From NCBI RefSeq assembly GCF_014648115.1, contig NZ_BMQM01000002.1:62001-126000 (forward strand): a DNA stretch of 64,000 nucleotides, read 5' to 3'. Below, piece after piece: positions 34,160-46,909 of the stretch. Under the pieces are notes generated by a model, which did not search any database, was not told the DNA's origin, and saw only the letters and a program-made list of their open reading frames with translations. The position numbers and the translations under genes are program-made. Origin of the DNA: Deinococcus seoulensis (GTDB lineage: Bacteria; Deinococcota; Deinococci; Deinococcales; Deinococcaceae). Each line of letters starts with the position of its first letter. Within the stretch, counting starts at the first letter, position 1.

Positions 34160-34666
34160 TCAGGCGAGGTGTTCGGCCAGCCTGTCCCAGGTTTCGCTGA
34201 TGCCCTGGAGCATCCCCATGTCCATGACGGCCTGCAGGTCCTCCGGGCGGACGTACGTGGAGCGGCTGGTGACGCGGGTGCCGCCGGGGACGGCCTCGAA
34301 GGTCAGGTCGGCCAGCGTGGCGGGCATCTGGTCGTTCACGGCGCCGTGCTCGTCGCTGAAGTGGTCGGTGTAGGTCAGGCGGGTGGGCGCCTCGATGCGC
34401 TCGTAGACGCCCAGGCCCCAGCTCTGCATGCCGTGGAAGTCGCCCTGGGCGGGGTCGGTGCAGGTCATGCAGTAGTGCCAGCGGCCGCCGGGGCGCAGGT
34501 CCACGGTGCAGTGCGTCAGGGTCCAGCCGCGCGGCCCCCACCAGTGCTTCAGGTGCTCGGCCTGCGTGAACGCGGCAAACACGCGTTCAGGAGTGGCGGC
34601 GAAGGTGCGTTCCAGCACGAGGGTGCGGGCGTCTTCGATGCGGTGGTCGAGCGTGGCGTGCGTCAT
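34160..34666 (-). CDS. SRPBCC/AHSA1-domain protein
   Basis: The 168-residue protein has the AHSA1-type START-like fold: TLVLERTFAATPERVFAAFTQ, LKHWWGPRGWT, and a C-terminal helix with QGISETWDRLAEHL. These small-ligand-binding proteins are often encoded next to an ArsR regulator, as here. The start overlaps the ArsR-family stop by four bases. Ligand unknown. Confidence 0.88.
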   Translation of the reverse strand: MTHATLDHRIEDARTLVLERTFAATPERVFAAFTQAEHLKHWWGPRGWTLTHCTVDLRPGGRWHYCMTCTDPAQGDFHGMQSWGLGVYERIEAPTRLTYTDHFSDEHGAVNDQMPATLADLTFEAVPGGTRVTSRSTYVRPEDLQAVMDMGMLQGISETWDRLAEHLA

Positions 34667-35016
34667 GGGGTACCTCCGGGTTCGGTGGGGTCGGGTGCGG
34701 GGTCTTCGGGCGGGAGGGTGCGCAGGTAGTCGTCCAGCCGGTCCAGCCGTTCCTCCCAGAGGGGGCGGTAGCGGGTCAGCCAGTCGTCGAGGTCACGAAA
34801 GGGCGTGGGGTTCAGGTGGGCGATGCGGCGGTTGGCCTGGGGTTCCATGTGGACCAGTCCGGCGTCCGTGAGGACGCGCAGGTGCTTGGACGTCTGCGGC
34901 TGGCGCAGGCCGAGGCGGTCGGCGATCTCTCCGACGCTGTGCGGCCGTTCGCGCAGCAGTTCGACGATCTGGAAGCGGTGCGGGTCGGCCAGGGCGGTGA
35001 AGGTGTGGTGGTTCAA
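34663..35016 (-). CDS. ArsR-family winged-helix regulator
   Basis: The 117-residue repressor has ADPHRFQIVELLRERPHSVG and the recognition helix LGLRQPQTSKHLRVLTDAGLV. No metal-binding ELCVCDL motif, so it belongs to the SRPBCC-linked group rather than the metal sensors. It likely represses its own two-gene operon. TTG start, with AAGGAGG eleven bases upstream. The C-terminal Pro/Glu tail is probably disordered. Confidence 0.87.
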   Translation of the reverse strand: MNHHTFTALADPHRFQIVELLRERPHSVGEIADRLGLRQPQTSKHLRVLTDAGLVHMEPQANRRIAHLNPTPFRDLDDWLTRYRPLWEERLDRLDDYLRTLPPEDPAPDPTEPGGTP

Positions 35017-35057
35017 GCGGCGCGTGACCTCCTTCTGATGCGTTCTGTTGTGCGCTT

Positions 35058-35087
35058 ATTATGCCTCAATCAGAATATTCCTGTCAA
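35058..35087 (-). promoter_or_regulatory. promoter of the arsR-SRPBCC operon
   Basis: TTGACA-N18-CATAAT on the minus strand. The palindrome GAATATTC in the spacer is a possible repressor site. Confidence 0.75.
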
Positions 35088-35136
35088 GGCATGTAGCTTG
35101 GTGGAGGCAGCCCGGCTTCACCCCTCCCCCATCCAC

Positions 35137-36099
35137 TCAGGGATGCAGCGCCGCTCCACCTGTCGCGTGGGCGTCCGGCCCTTCGATCTGCACGGTGCTG
35201 TGGGTGATGCCGAATCGGGCCGCGACCTCCTCCACCTCATGCAGGAGCGAGTCGTCTGCCGTCGGGGCGACCAGATGCGCCGTCAGGTTGTTCACGCCGC
35301 CCGTCACACTCCAGACGTGTAGGTCGTGTACGTCGTCCACGCCGGGCAGGGCGCGCAGCTCGGCCCGCAGGGCATCCAGATCCAGGCCGCGCGGGACGCC
35401 CTCCAGCAGGACGTTCACGCTGGCACGCAGCAGCGCCCAGGTGCGGGGCAGCACCCACAGGCCGATGCCTGCGCCCAGCAGCGGGTCCACCCACGTCCAG
35501 CCGGTGAAGCGGATCAGCAGCGCGCCGACGATCACGGCGACGCTGCCCAGCAGGTCCCCCATGACCTCCAGGTACGCCGAGCGCATGTTTAGGCTCTCGC
35601 CCTGCCCGCCGGCCAGGATGCGGGCGCTGATCAGGTTCACGATCAGGCCCAGCACCGCGACGATCAGCATGGGGGTGGCCTGCACTTCGACGGGCTGCGC
35701 GAAGCGGCGCGCGGCCTCCACGAGCACGTAGATGCCCACGGCGAACAGCGCCCCGGCGTTCAGGGCGGCGGCCAGGACCTCTGCGCGGCGGTACCCGAAG
35801 GTGCGCCGCGCGTCGGCGGGCCGCGCGCCCACCCGCAGCGCCAGCAGCGAAAGGGCCAGCGCCGCCGCGTCGGTCAGCATGTGCCCCGCGTCGCTCAGCA
35901 GGGCCAGACTGCCGGAGATGAACGCGTACGCGACCTCCACGAACAGGAACCCGCCGGTCAGCAGCAGCGCGAGGGTCAGCTGCCTAGCATTCGCGTTCGC
36001 GCCGTGGTTGTGGTCATGTCCCTCGTGCCCGTGCGCTGCGTGGTCGTCACCAGTGTGATCGTGCCCGGCATGGTCGGGAGCGGTGGAACCTCTTGTCAT
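35137..36099 (-). CDS. cation diffusion facilitator (zinc/cobalt efflux type)
   Basis: The 320-residue transporter has a His/Asp-rich N-terminus (about 12 His in the first 34 residues), six membrane helices and a C-terminal cytoplasmic ferredoxin-like domain. LALLSDAGHMLTDAAAL supplies the H/D metal ligands of helix II. MGDLLGSVAVIVGA gives those of helix V. Histidines DVHDLHVWSVTGG are typical of CzcD/ZitB. It exports Zn(II) or similar ions in exchange for protons. The ATG at 36099 is the family start; an open frame 34 codons upstream lacks support. Confidence 0.9.
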   Translation of the reverse strand: MTRGSTAPDHAGHDHTGDDHAAHGHEGHDHNHGANANARQLTLALLLTGGFLFVEVAYAFISGSLALLSDAGHMLTDAAALALSLLALRVGARPADARRTFGYRRAEVLAAALNAGALFAVGIYVLVEAARRFAQPVEVQATPMLIVAVLGLIVNLISARILAGGQGESLNMRSAYLEVMGDLLGSVAVIVGALLIRFTGWTWVDPLLGAGIGLWVLPRTWALLRASVNVLLEGVPRGLDLDALRAELRALPGVDDVHDLHVWSVTGGVNNLTAHLVAPTADDSLLHEVEEVAARFGITHSTVQIEGPDAHATGGAALHP

Positions 36100-36106
36100 G
36101 CCCCGA

Positions 36107-36141
36107 GGGTCGCACCCACCGACCCACGGCAGGTGCGACCC
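36107..36141. promoter_or_regulatory. inverted repeat upstream of the cation efflux gene
   Basis: Perfect 10-bp arms GGGTCGCACC and GGTGCGACCC, 15 bases apart, directly upstream of the start. It could be a regulator site or a hairpin at the end of the preceding gene's transcript. Confidence 0.5.
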
Positions 36142-36181
36142 CCGTTCATGTGACCTGCACGCAGGACAGTCGGAGTCGGGG

Positions 36182-36700
36182 TCAGTCCAACACGGGCACA
36201 CCCCGCGCGGCGAGTGCCTGCGCGAAGGCGTCCGGATCGGCGGGCGTCAGGTAGTAGGGGGTGCCGCCCCGCTCGACGATCAGGCCGCCGCGCGTGTTGG
36301 AGGCGATGGCCTGCACGCTGCGGTACCCGGCCCCCGTGAAGGTGTAGTTCCCGGTGTAGTAGCCGGGCAGGCCCACTCCGCCGACCCGCAGGCCCAGCCC
36401 GGCGTCGGTGCGGCGCACGCGCAGTTCGCGGTAGGGCCACTCGAAGGTACCGGAGAAGCGGCTGATGCGCAGGCCCGTGTCGGTCAGGGTGTACGCCAGT
36501 CGGCGCGGAACCTGCGCGAAAAACGCCCCCAGTCCCACGCCCAGCAGGGTCAGGGCCACGCTGCCCGCCACCGGCAGGGGCTTGTCGGCGCTGTCGTCCG
36601 GGAGCCAGGCGGTCACGATCAGGAGCAGGGGCGCCAGCCACACCAGCGCCCGGAACCAGACGGGCGAGGTGGGCGGCGCGACAGAAATTGGGGCAGTCAT
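36182..36700 (-). CDS. membrane protein with bacterial PH-like domain
   Basis: The 172-residue protein has two N-terminal hydrophobic segments (VWFRALVWLAPLLLIVTAW and VALTLLGVGLGAFFA) and then a beta-rich domain (YTLTDTGLRISRFSGTFEW to GGTPYYLTPADPDAF), like bacterial PH_2 domains. It starts four bases after radA ends, so it is probably co-transcribed. No known role. Confidence 0.75.
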   Translation of the reverse strand: MTAPISVAPPTSPVWFRALVWLAPLLLIVTAWLPDDSADKPLPVAGSVALTLLGVGLGAFFAQVPRRLAYTLTDTGLRISRFSGTFEWPYRELRVRRTDAGLGLRVGGVGLPGYYTGNYTFTGAGYRSVQAIASNTRGGLIVERGGTPYYLTPADPDAFAQALAARGVPVLD

Positions 36701-36704
36701 ACCC

Positions 36705-38088
<1,384 letters not shown>

Positions 38089-38096
<8 letters not shown>

Positions 38097-38370
38097 GCGC
38101 GCCGGGGCGACCGTCTGCGCGCCAGTACATGCCGTTCGCCGTCGCGAGGTAATCGCCGTCCACCAGTTCCGTCAGCAGGAAACTGGGGTCCTCCAGGGTG
38201 CTGTGGTCGGCCAGCACCTGCTCGATCTGCCCCTGGTCGTACGACACGCCGGGTTCGAACAGGCCCGTCAGGTAGTCGAGGATGGCCAGCTGGTGCGCGC
38301 GGCGGCGGTCGCTGGGCCACCCGGTGATGCGGCCGTGTTCGTCCTGAAAGTCAACAATGCTTTTCGTCAT
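38089..38370 (-). CDS. DUF2087-type small protein
   Basis: A 93-residue protein with [41 protein letters not shown] and a C-terminal [16 protein letters not shown]. This matches the small DUF2087 winged-helix-like domain often fused to HTH regulators. The ATG at 38370 follows TAGCAT by seven bases. It is translationally coupled to radA, so may modulate it or share its regulation. Confidence 0.8.
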
Positions 38371-38377
38371 GACCGTC

Positions 38378-38383
38378 ATGCTA
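38378..38383 (-). promoter_or_regulatory. -10 box of the DUF2087-radA operon
   Basis: TAGCAT seven bases before the ATG at 38370; leaderless pattern. Confidence 0.5.
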
Positions 38384-38494
38384 ACCGCCCGGAGCGTCCC
38401 GCAGGGTGACGCGGAGCAGCCTGCGTGCCCGGAGACGCCCGGCGGCTGGCCCGGAGAGAGTGCGGCAGTCTCCCGCAGCGCAGGCCAGCAGAGC

Positions 38495-38523
38495 GGGACG
38501 CCCCGCGTGTGCGTGGGCGTCCC
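38495..38523. terminator. hairpin after clpC
   Basis: Arms GGGACGCCC and GGGCGTCCC separated by 11 bases, about 20 bases past the clpC stop on the minus strand. No T-run. Confidence 0.55.
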
Positions 38524-38544
38524 GGGGGGTAGAGGCTCTGGTGG

Positions 38545-40785
<2,241 letters not shown>

Positions 40786-41123
40786 GGGTGACCCCCAGGG
40801 GCGGAAAGCGCGGCCGTCACGGGCTCATCACGGGCGGGCCGTGACACGCTGAAACAGCGGCGCCGGGTGAACGGCTGAAACGGGAACAACGAACTGCCGC
40901 GACTGGACAGAACGCTCGGTGCCTGGTGGACAGCCTGAGTGTAGACTATCCGCCCCACGCCCCTGCGGGCAGGTGAAACCTTACGATCTGAACGGATTCC
41001 CGGCACGTCCCCACTGTAGCGGCCCAGTCATGACGGGATTCTTGCCACATCTGCATGCACCCGGTCCGCAGGCGCCCACACGCGCCCGCCACGGCAGCCC
41101 GCGCACACGCACGACCCTGGCAC

Positions 41124-41129
41124 TACCCT
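41124..41129 (+). promoter_or_regulatory. -10 box of the CMD-family gene
   Basis: TACCCT six bases before the ATG at 41136; leaderless pattern. Confidence 0.5.
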
Positions 41130-41135
41130 GCGGGC

Positions 41136-41561
41136 ATGAACGACACCGAACGCAGCACCGGGCAGCAGAGCCCCGAACAGCAGAGCGCTGAGCAACGCGC
41201 CGCCACCCACACCCCCACGCCAGGGCACGCGCGGGCAGTCATCTTCGGTTCGCAGCAGGAACGCATTCAGGAACGCCTGACCGACCTGGACCCCGACCTG
41301 GGCCGCTACATTCAGGACTTCGCGTACGACACCGTGTACGACCGCCCAGGACTGGACCTGAAAAGCAAGGAGCTGATCGCCTGCGCGCTGCTCGTCTCAC
41401 TGGGCAGCCCCCCCGAACTGCGCACCCACATCCGCGGCGCCATGAACGCCGGAGCGACCGAGGCCGAGGTGCGCGGCGCCCTCATGATGTGCGTCCCGTA
41501 CCTGGGGTTCCCACGCACCGTGGCAGCCTTCGAGGTGCTCAGGCAGCACCTGAAGCGCTGA
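41136..41561 (+). CDS. carboxymuconolactone decarboxylase-family protein
   Basis: The 141-residue protein has a Gln/Glu-rich N-terminal tail of about 30 residues followed by the CMD fold: [42 protein letters not shown] and [21 protein letters not shown]. It has Glu and His at usual active positions, but the peroxidase CxxC of AhpD is absent. It may act as a decarboxylase or small-molecule oxidoreductase; substrate unknown. Confidence 0.83.
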   Translation: MNDTERSTGQQSPEQQSAEQRAATHTPTPGHARAVIFGSQQERIQERLTDLDPDLGRYIQDFAYDTVYDRPGLDLKSKELIACALLVSLGSPPELRTHIRGAMNAGATEAEVRGALMMCVPYLGFPRTVAAFEVLRQHLKR

Positions 41562-41623
41562 CCCACACACAACACGAACCGACCCCCACAGGGAGGGCCG
41601 GTCCGGTCAAAAGGAGGCGTAGA

Positions 41624-42328
41624 TCAGAAGGTGGCTTTGACGCCCACGCGGGCCTTGAAGTTGGTGCCGGGACGCACGAAACGGTCGTCGTAGACGCTGT
41701 AGCCGGCGTCACCGGTGTTGTAGGTGCCTCCGGCGTTCGTGTTGCTTCCCCCGGTCGTGATCGAGGACTTGAAGAAGTGATCGACGCCCAGGTCGCCCAC
41801 GAGGCTGATGTTGCCGCTCAGGGCATAGCTGGCCATTACGCCCGCGCCGATCCCGAAGGAGTTGCTGCTGTAGGTCACGTTGCCGTCGGCGCCGTAGTCT
41901 TCGGTACTGCGGAACATGCCGTAGCGGCCGCCGGCGTACAGGGTGGTGTCGACGCCGGGGGCGACTTCGCCGAGGCTGTAGGTGCCGTCGAGGGACACGA
42001 CGGTCTGGCTGCCGGATTCGGTGGCACCGATGTTCTGTTTGAGGTCGCCGAACGTGAAGGGGCCACTGCCGTCGGTGGTGCCGTCGTTGCTGTCGTTGAT
42101 GGCGTCGGCGGAGCGGGTGACAGCCACGCCGACCTTCACGCCGACCGGACCGACGACGTTGGGGGCGTGCACGAAGGCTTCGCCGCTGAGGCCGCCGGCG
42201 TAACCGCCGGTCAGGCCGAGTTCGACGCCGTTCAGGGACTGCGCGCCGGCGGTGGCGGTGCTGGCGGCGATGGCGAGGACGGTCAGGGAGATCAGGTTCT
42301 TCATGAGGGTAGGTTCGTCCGTGACCAT
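41624..42328 (-). CDS. putative outer-membrane beta-barrel protein
   Basis: The 234-residue protein has a signal peptide (MKNLISLTVLAIAAST...AGA) preceded, in the chosen frame, by eight residues. The mature part shows alternating short amphipathic strands and ends in KARVGVKATF, the aromatic terminus usual for outer-membrane barrels. AAGGA lies eight bases before the ATG at 42328, but the ATG at 42304 gives a cleaner signal peptide. Role unknown. Confidence 0.75.
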   Translation of the reverse strand: MVTDEPTLMKNLISLTVLAIAASTATAGAQSLNGVELGLTGGYAGGLSGEAFVHAPNVVGPVGVKVGVAVTRSADAINDSNDGTTDGSGPFTFGDLKQNIGATESGSQTVVSLDGTYSLGEVAPGVDTTLYAGGRYGMFRSTEDYGADGNVTYSSNSFGIGAGVMASYALSGNISLVGDLGVDHFFKSSITTGGSNTNAGGTYNTGDAGYSVYDDRFVRPGTNFKARVGVKATF

Positions 42329-42539
42329 GAGAGGGTTCCTTGAGGCAGTTGACGGGAGCTTTAAGGTAGCGGTCTTCCTAAAGGCCGTCGCTTGATGACC
42401 TGAACGGCACGTAAAGCCGGGCTGGTGTGGGTGCGGGGGCGTCCATGCCGCCCTGCGCGTTCATGTGGGGCCGGGTGGGTGGGCCCGGGGTTCTCATGTT
42501 CGGTCAGGTGGCTGGGTCGCCGGGTGGCCGGATGAAGTC

Positions 42540-42677
42540 ATACGGATTCCGTTTGTTTGGCTGACAATCCGGAACTTCACCGCCCCTGCCAGCTCCACGC
42601 CCGGAGGGGCGTTTTTCTCCTACGCGCATCGGCTCGGACCCGGCGGTCTTTGCAGCCCATTCAATCGGAGTCCCTAT
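42540..42677 (-). repeat. dispersed palindromic repeat, copy D (full length)
   Basis: Starts ATACGGATTCCGTTTG and ends in a hairpin end CATTCAATCGGAGTCC. It lies in the 636-base gap 42329-42964, where no gene was seen; the rest holds the etfB control region. Confidence 0.83.
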
Positions 42678-42878
42678 CAGTTGACCGGTGCTGTGCGGGC
42701 GGGGTGCGCCTGAGCTACCCTGGTGACCGGTTCATTTTCGAGTTCTGGTTCCGTCCGGAGCGTGGTGTGGCGCGCGGGTGCATGACTGGTGCGCGGCGGC
42801 TGGGTTCCTGATGTGTGGGCCGGGGCGTGCCGGGTGGTGCGGCGCGCGGGACTTCCCTGGGCAGGACCGCTCTGCTAA

Positions 42879-42896
42879 ACTTGAACCAAGTACAAT
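42879..42896 (+). promoter_or_regulatory. candidate etfB promoter and operator
   Basis: ACTTG-AAC-CAAGT inverted repeat runs into a TACAAT -10 box (42891-42896). A repressor bound here would block transcription. No convincing -35. Confidence 0.5.
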
Positions 42897-42964
42897 TTGT
42901 CGGGCCGGGCGGGCCAGCCTCACCCGAAGTCCCCGACACACGCACCTGACTCCCTGGAGGACCC

Positions 42965-43726
42965 ATGAACATCCTGACGCTCGTAAGACAAGTTCCGGAC
43001 GCCGAAGCCCGCGTCAAGATCAGCGGCCAGACCGTCGACCTCGACGGCGCCACCCTGATCATCGACGGCATGGACGAGTACGGCGTGGAAGAAGCCCTGC
43101 GCCTGCGCGAAAGCGGCGCGCCCGTCGAACAGATCATCGCGCTGGCCGTCGGCCCCAAGAAAGTCGAGGACGCCCTGCGCACCTCGCTCGCCATGGGCGT
43201 GGACCGCGCCATTCACGTCGAAACCGACGAAACGTTCGACGCCATCACCCTCAGCCGCGTCGTGGCGCAGGTCGCGCAGGCCGAGAACGTGACCCTGATC
43301 CTGGTCGGCGGGCAGGAAGCCGACTGGGACTCCCAGGCCCTCGGTGCCGCCAGCGCCGAACGCCTCGGCTGGCCCCAGCTGACCTGGACGAACGAACTGA
43401 AACTCGACGGCGAAACCCTGACCGGCCGCCACGACGTGGACGACGGCAACGAGAGCTTCAGCGCCCCCCTGCCCGCCGTGGTCACCACGCAGCAGGGCCT
43501 GAACGAACCCCGTTACCCCACCCTGCCGAACATCATGAAAGCCAAGAAGAAGGAACTCCGCAAGGACGACCCCGCTTCCTACGGCCTGAGCAGCAAGGTC
43601 CGCGTGGTCGGCGCTGAAATCCAGACCCGCGCCCGCCTGAACAGGATGATCGACGGCAAGGACCCCCAGGCCGCCGCCCAACAACTGCTGGACCTGCTTC
43701 GCAACGAAGCGAAGGTGATCGCATGA
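42965..43726 (+). CDS. etfB: electron transfer flavoprotein beta subunit
   Basis: The 253-residue subunit binds AMP and works with EtfA to pass electrons from acyl-CoA and other dehydrogenases to the quinone pool. It begins [19 protein letters not shown]. It contains [31 protein letters not shown] and the signature [20 protein letters not shown] before an AMP-contact stretch. GGAGGACCC precedes the ATG. The stop overlaps etfA by four bases. Confidence 0.95.
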   Translation: MNILTLVRQVPDAEARVKISGQTVDLDGATLIIDGMDEYGVEEALRLRESGAPVEQIIALAVGPKKVEDALRTSLAMGVDRAIHVETDETFDAITLSRVVAQVAQAENVTLILVGGQEADWDSQALGAASAERLGWPQLTWTNELKLDGETLTGRHDVDDGNESFSAPLPAVVTTQQGLNEPRYPTLPNIMKAKKKELRKDDPASYGLSSKVRVVGAEIQTRARLNRMIDGKDPQAAAQQLLDLLRNEAKVIA

Positions 43727-44670
43727 TTCTGATCGTCGCTGAACACACCGCCGGGAAACTGGCGAAAGCCACCCTGGAAATGGTCACCGCCGCCCGCGAC
43801 TCGGGCCGCGAAGGCCCCGTCACCCTGCTCGTGCTGGGCCAAAACGTCGCCAGCGTGGCCACCGAGGCCGCCGCCGTCGCCGATCAGGTGCTCGTCGCCG
43901 ACCTGCCCCAGCTCGCCACCTACAACGCCGAGGTCTGGGCCGCCGCCACCACGCAGATCGCGCAGGAAGGCGAGGCGCACACCGTGATCATCGGCGGGAG
44001 CCGCTCCGGCCGCGAGTACGCGCCCCGCGTGGCCGTGAAGCTGGACGCCGCGTACCTGGAAGACGCCACCAAACTGAGCAGCAACGGCGCGGCCCTCCAG
44101 GCGCAGCGCTACACCTTCCTGGCCCGCGTGACCGAGACCGTCGAGGCGGACGGACTGGTCGTCGTGACCGTCAAGCCCGGCTCGTTCGCGCCCGCCGCCC
44201 CCGCTGGCGCGGCCGGTGAGCAGTACGACGTCGAACTCACCCTGCCCACCCCCCGCGTGCAGGTGACCGGCAAGAGCGTCGAGAAGAGCAGCCGCGTCGC
44301 CCTGACCGAAGCGGACGTGATCGTCACCGGCGGCCGTGGCGTCGGCAGCCCCGAGAACTTCGCCCGGTACGTCGAGGGCCTCGCCGACAACATCGGCGCG
44401 GGCGTCGGTGCCACGCGCGCCGTCGTGGACGCCGGCTGGCGCCCCTACGCCGAGCAGGTCGGCCAGACCGGCAAGACCGTGCAGCCCAAGGCGTACATCG
44501 CCCTCGGCGTCAGCGGCGCCGTGCAGCACCTGAGCGGCATGGGCAAGAGCAAGAACATCATCGCCATCAACAAGGACGCCGAGGCCCCCATCTTCAAGGT
44601 CGCGGACTACGGCATCGTCGGCGACATCAACGAGATCGTCCCCGCGCTGATCGAAGCCAGCCGCAAGTAA
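43723..44670 (+). CDS. etfA: electron transfer flavoprotein alpha subunit
   Basis: The 315-residue FAD-binding subunit. Its C-terminal domain contains [45 protein letters not shown] and [16 protein letters not shown], then [23 protein letters not shown], the classic EtfA FAD site. The ATG overlaps the etfB stop. A good terminator follows. Confidence 0.95.
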   Translation: MILIVAEHTAGKLAKATLEMVTAARDSGREGPVTLLVLGQNVASVATEAAAVADQVLVADLPQLATYNAEVWAAATTQIAQEGEAHTVIIGGSRSGREYAPRVAVKLDAAYLEDATKLSSNGAALQAQRYTFLARVTETVEADGLVVVTVKPGSFAPAAPAGAAGEQYDVELTLPTPRVQVTGKSVEKSSRVALTEADVIVTGGRGVGSPENFARYVEGLADNIGAGVGATRAVVDAGWRPYAEQVGQTGKTVQPKAYIALGVSGAVQHLSGMGKSKNIIAINKDAEAPIFKVADYGIVGDINEIVPALIEASRK

Positions 44671-44733
44671 ACGGAATGTGGGAGTGGGCTGGTTCTCCAA
44701 CCTCTGCCCCACCACACAGCAGTCCCTGAAAGG

Positions 44734-44769
44734 CCCGCCGACGCATTCGCAGTCGGCGGGTTCCCTTCT
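44734..44769 (+). terminator. terminator after etfA
   Basis: Arms CCCGCCGAC and GTCGGCGGG followed by TTCCCTTCT. Confidence 0.75.
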
Positions 44770-44865
44770 GTTCCCCCTCTGCACTGCGTACTGCCCACAA
44801 CCTCCCCACTTGAGCGTGCCTTATGCCTCGGCTCCGGACGGGCGGGTGTCCCTGAGACTGGGGGC

Positions 44866-45612
44866 ATGACAGACGGTTCTGGTGTGATCGTGACGGGCGC
44901 GGCGCGCGGCATTGGCCGGGCGGTCGCGGAGTTGTACGCGGAACGTGGATGGCGGGTCCTGAGCGCGGACGTGAACCTGCCGCCCACCCTGAAGGGCCAG
45001 CGGCGCGTGAAGGCGGACGTGAGCACCGCCGCCGGACGCGAACGGATCGTGCGGGCAGCGCGGGAGATGGGGGGCGTGCAGGTGCTCGTGAACAACGCGG
45101 CGTACCAGGGCGCGCACGGGAGCGTGCTGGACGTCAGTGAACGCGGCTGGGCGCGGACCCTGAACGTGAACCTGACCGCGCCACTGCTGCTGGTGCGGGC
45201 GCTGGTGGACCTGCTGCCGCACGGAGCGGCAGTGGTGAACGTGGCGAGCGTGCAGGGCCTGTTCGCCGAGCAGGACAACGCCGCGTACAACGCCAGCAAG
45301 GGCGGCCTGGTGAACCTGACGCGCGCCATGGCGCTGGACCTCGCGCCGCGCGGCCTGCGAGTGAACGCGGTCGCGCCCGGCGCCATCAGCACCGAGGGCG
45401 TACTGGACGCCATCGCGGACAGCAGCGACCCCGAGCAGACCCGCCGGGACTACGAGGACCTGCACGCCCTGCGCCGCCTGGGCACCCCGCGCGAGGTCGC
45501 GCAGGTCGTGTACTTCCTGGGCAGCGGGGAGGCCGCGTTCATGACGGGCGCGATCGTGCCGGTGGACGGCGGAATGACCGCGTCATTCATGATGGCGGGC
45601 CGACCGGTGTAA
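44866..45612 (+). CDS. short-chain dehydrogenase/reductase
   Basis: The 248-residue NAD(P)-dependent oxidoreductase has the Rossmann motif [16 protein letters not shown], the [10 protein letters not shown] strand, catalytic Ser in VVNVASVQG, and Tyr/Lys in AAYNASKGG (YxxxK). The C-terminus shows [14 protein letters not shown], as in many SDRs. Substrate unknown. The stop TAA is continuous with repeat copy F. Confidence 0.93.
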   Translation: MTDGSGVIVTGAARGIGRAVAELYAERGWRVLSADVNLPPTLKGQRRVKADVSTAAGRERIVRAAREMGGVQVLVNNAAYQGAHGSVLDVSERGWARTLNVNLTAPLLLVRALVDLLPHGAAVVNVASVQGLFAEQDNAAYNASKGGLVNLTRAMALDLAPRGLRVNAVAPGAISTEGVLDAIADSSDPEQTRRDYEDLHALRRLGTPREVAQVVYFLGSGEAAFMTGAIVPVDGGMTASFMMAGRPV

Positions 45613-45663
45613 TACGGACTCCGATTGAATGGCCTTTGCAGTCCATTCAATCGGAGTCCGTAT
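45612..45663. repeat. dispersed palindromic repeat, copy F (minimal, perfect hairpin)
   Basis: 52 bp: two perfect 21-bp arms starting ATACGGACTCCGATTGAATG around a 10-base loop. It fills the entire space between two convergent genes. Its first base is the last base of the SDR stop TAA and its last base belongs to the dsbB-like stop TGA. Confidence 0.92.
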
Positions 45664-46103
45664 CAGATGCTGCGGGGGCGGCCCCAGCTCAGCAGCCCGA
45701 TGATCAGGATGAAGGCCGTCATGCTCAGGACCGGGATGGTGATGACGGTGTTCAGTCCAGCCAGCGCGCCGCTGCCCCAGACGGGCCAGGGGACGTTACA
45801 GGCGACGGTGGTGGCGTCGGCGGTGCAGGCTTTCAGGACGGGAATCACGCCCCAGTCCTCGAAGTTCTGGATCAGGGCGATGACGGCCCCGACGCCCGCG
45901 AGCGGCAGGGCATACACGCGGGCACCGAGGTCGCCGCGCAGCGCGCCGATGCCTAGGATGACGGCCAGCGGGTACATGGCGATACGCTGGTACCAGCACA
46001 GCACGCAGGGTTTGAAGCCCAGGATGTTACTGAAGTACAGGCTGCCCAGCGTGGCGATCAGGGCGATCACCCACGCGGCGTACAGGCGGTTGTCGCGGCT
46101 CAC
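45663..46103 (-). CDS. dsbB: DsbB/BdbC-type disulfide bond formation protein
   Basis: The 146-residue membrane protein has four hydrophobic helices. The first periplasmic loop has [10 protein letters not shown] (CxxC) and the second [12 protein letters not shown], giving the second Cys pair. It reoxidises a DsbA-like partner and passes electrons to quinone. It starts three bases after the dsbA-like gene, which is surely its partner. The stop is continuous with repeat F. Confidence 0.93.
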   Translation of the reverse strand: MSRDNRLYAAWVIALIATLGSLYFSNILGFKPCVLCWYQRIAMYPLAVILGIGALRGDLGARVYALPLAGVGAVIALIQNFEDWGVIPVLKACTADATTVACNVPWPVWGSGALAGLNTVITIPVLSMTAFILIIGLLSWGRPRSI

Positions 46104-46106
46104 GGC

Positions 46107-46802
46107 TTACTTGCTGGCGGCGTCGATGGCGGCGCTGACGTCGGCCAGCAGGTAGCTGCTCTGGCCGCTGCCGTTCAGGACTTCCTTGCCGTTCACGAAC
46201 ACGGTGGGCGTGTGGTTCACGCGGGCGTCCGTGACCTGTTTCTCGTCGGCGTCCACGCGGGCGGCGGTGGCGTCGGTATCCAGGCAGGTGGCGAACTTGC
46301 CCTGGTCGAGTCCCTCGACGTTCCCGGCGAGGTCCTTGAGGCGGGTCTTGGTGGCCCAGACGGTGCTCTCGCTGCCCTGGGCGCGGAACAGGATGGTCTT
46401 GAAACTGCCGAAGGCGTCGTTGCCGCCCTGGTCGTACACGCACTTGGCGGCCTGCGCGGCGAGTTTACTGTCGTCGGTGGGCAGGCGGACGTTCTCGGCC
46501 AGGAAGGGCCACACCAGGGAGTACAGCTTGGCCTTGCCGGTCTCGATGTACTTGCTGTTCAGTTCGGGAGCGATGGTTTCCTCGAAGGTCTTGCACACGG
46601 GGCACTTGAAGTCCTCGACGACGACCACGCTGACGGGCGCGTCGGCCTTGCCGGCGAAGGGCTGGCCGGTCAGGTCGAAGTTGCCGTTCAGGCCCGCTCC
46701 GGGGGCGGGTTTGCCGCGCACGGCGACGAGGGCGAGGGCGATCAGGGCCACGGCGATCAGCGTGCCGATCACGAGAATGGTGCGGTTGGAGTTGCTGTTC
46801 AT
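46107..46802 (-). CDS. membrane-anchored DsbA-like thiol-disulfide oxidoreductase
   Basis: The 231-residue protein has one N-terminal membrane segment ([21 protein letters not shown]), then a thioredoxin fold with active site [11 protein letters not shown] and the cis-Pro loop HTPTVFVNG near the end. It resembles BdbD/DsbA and introduces disulfides into exported proteins. AGGG is near the ATG and TACACT lies nine bases upstream. Two further Cys (AKCVYD, FATCLD) may pair. Confidence 0.9.
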   Translation of the reverse strand: MNSNSNRTILVIGTLIAVALIALALVAVRGKPAPGAGLNGNFDLTGQPFAGKADAPVSVVVVEDFKCPVCKTFEETIAPELNSKYIETGKAKLYSLVWPFLAENVRLPTDDSKLAAQAAKCVYDQGGNDAFGSFKTILFRAQGSESTVWATKTRLKDLAGNVEGLDQGKFATCLDTDATAARVDADEKQVTDARVNHTPTVFVNGKEVLNGSGQSSYLLADVSAAIDAASK

Positions 46803-46909
46803 CTGCCCTGAAGTGTAACGCGCGTCCATGAGGGACCGCAGGGCGGCGTGCAGGCAGCAGAAAACGCCGCTCCGGCGTGCGGGAACGGCGTGCAGGGAGG
46901 CACGGGGGT

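Noticed and set aside
35059..35075. RDRM-like TTATG-N7-CAGAA at the arsR promoter
   Set aside because: One half-site is imperfect and the -10 box explains the CATAA match; the genes have no damage link.
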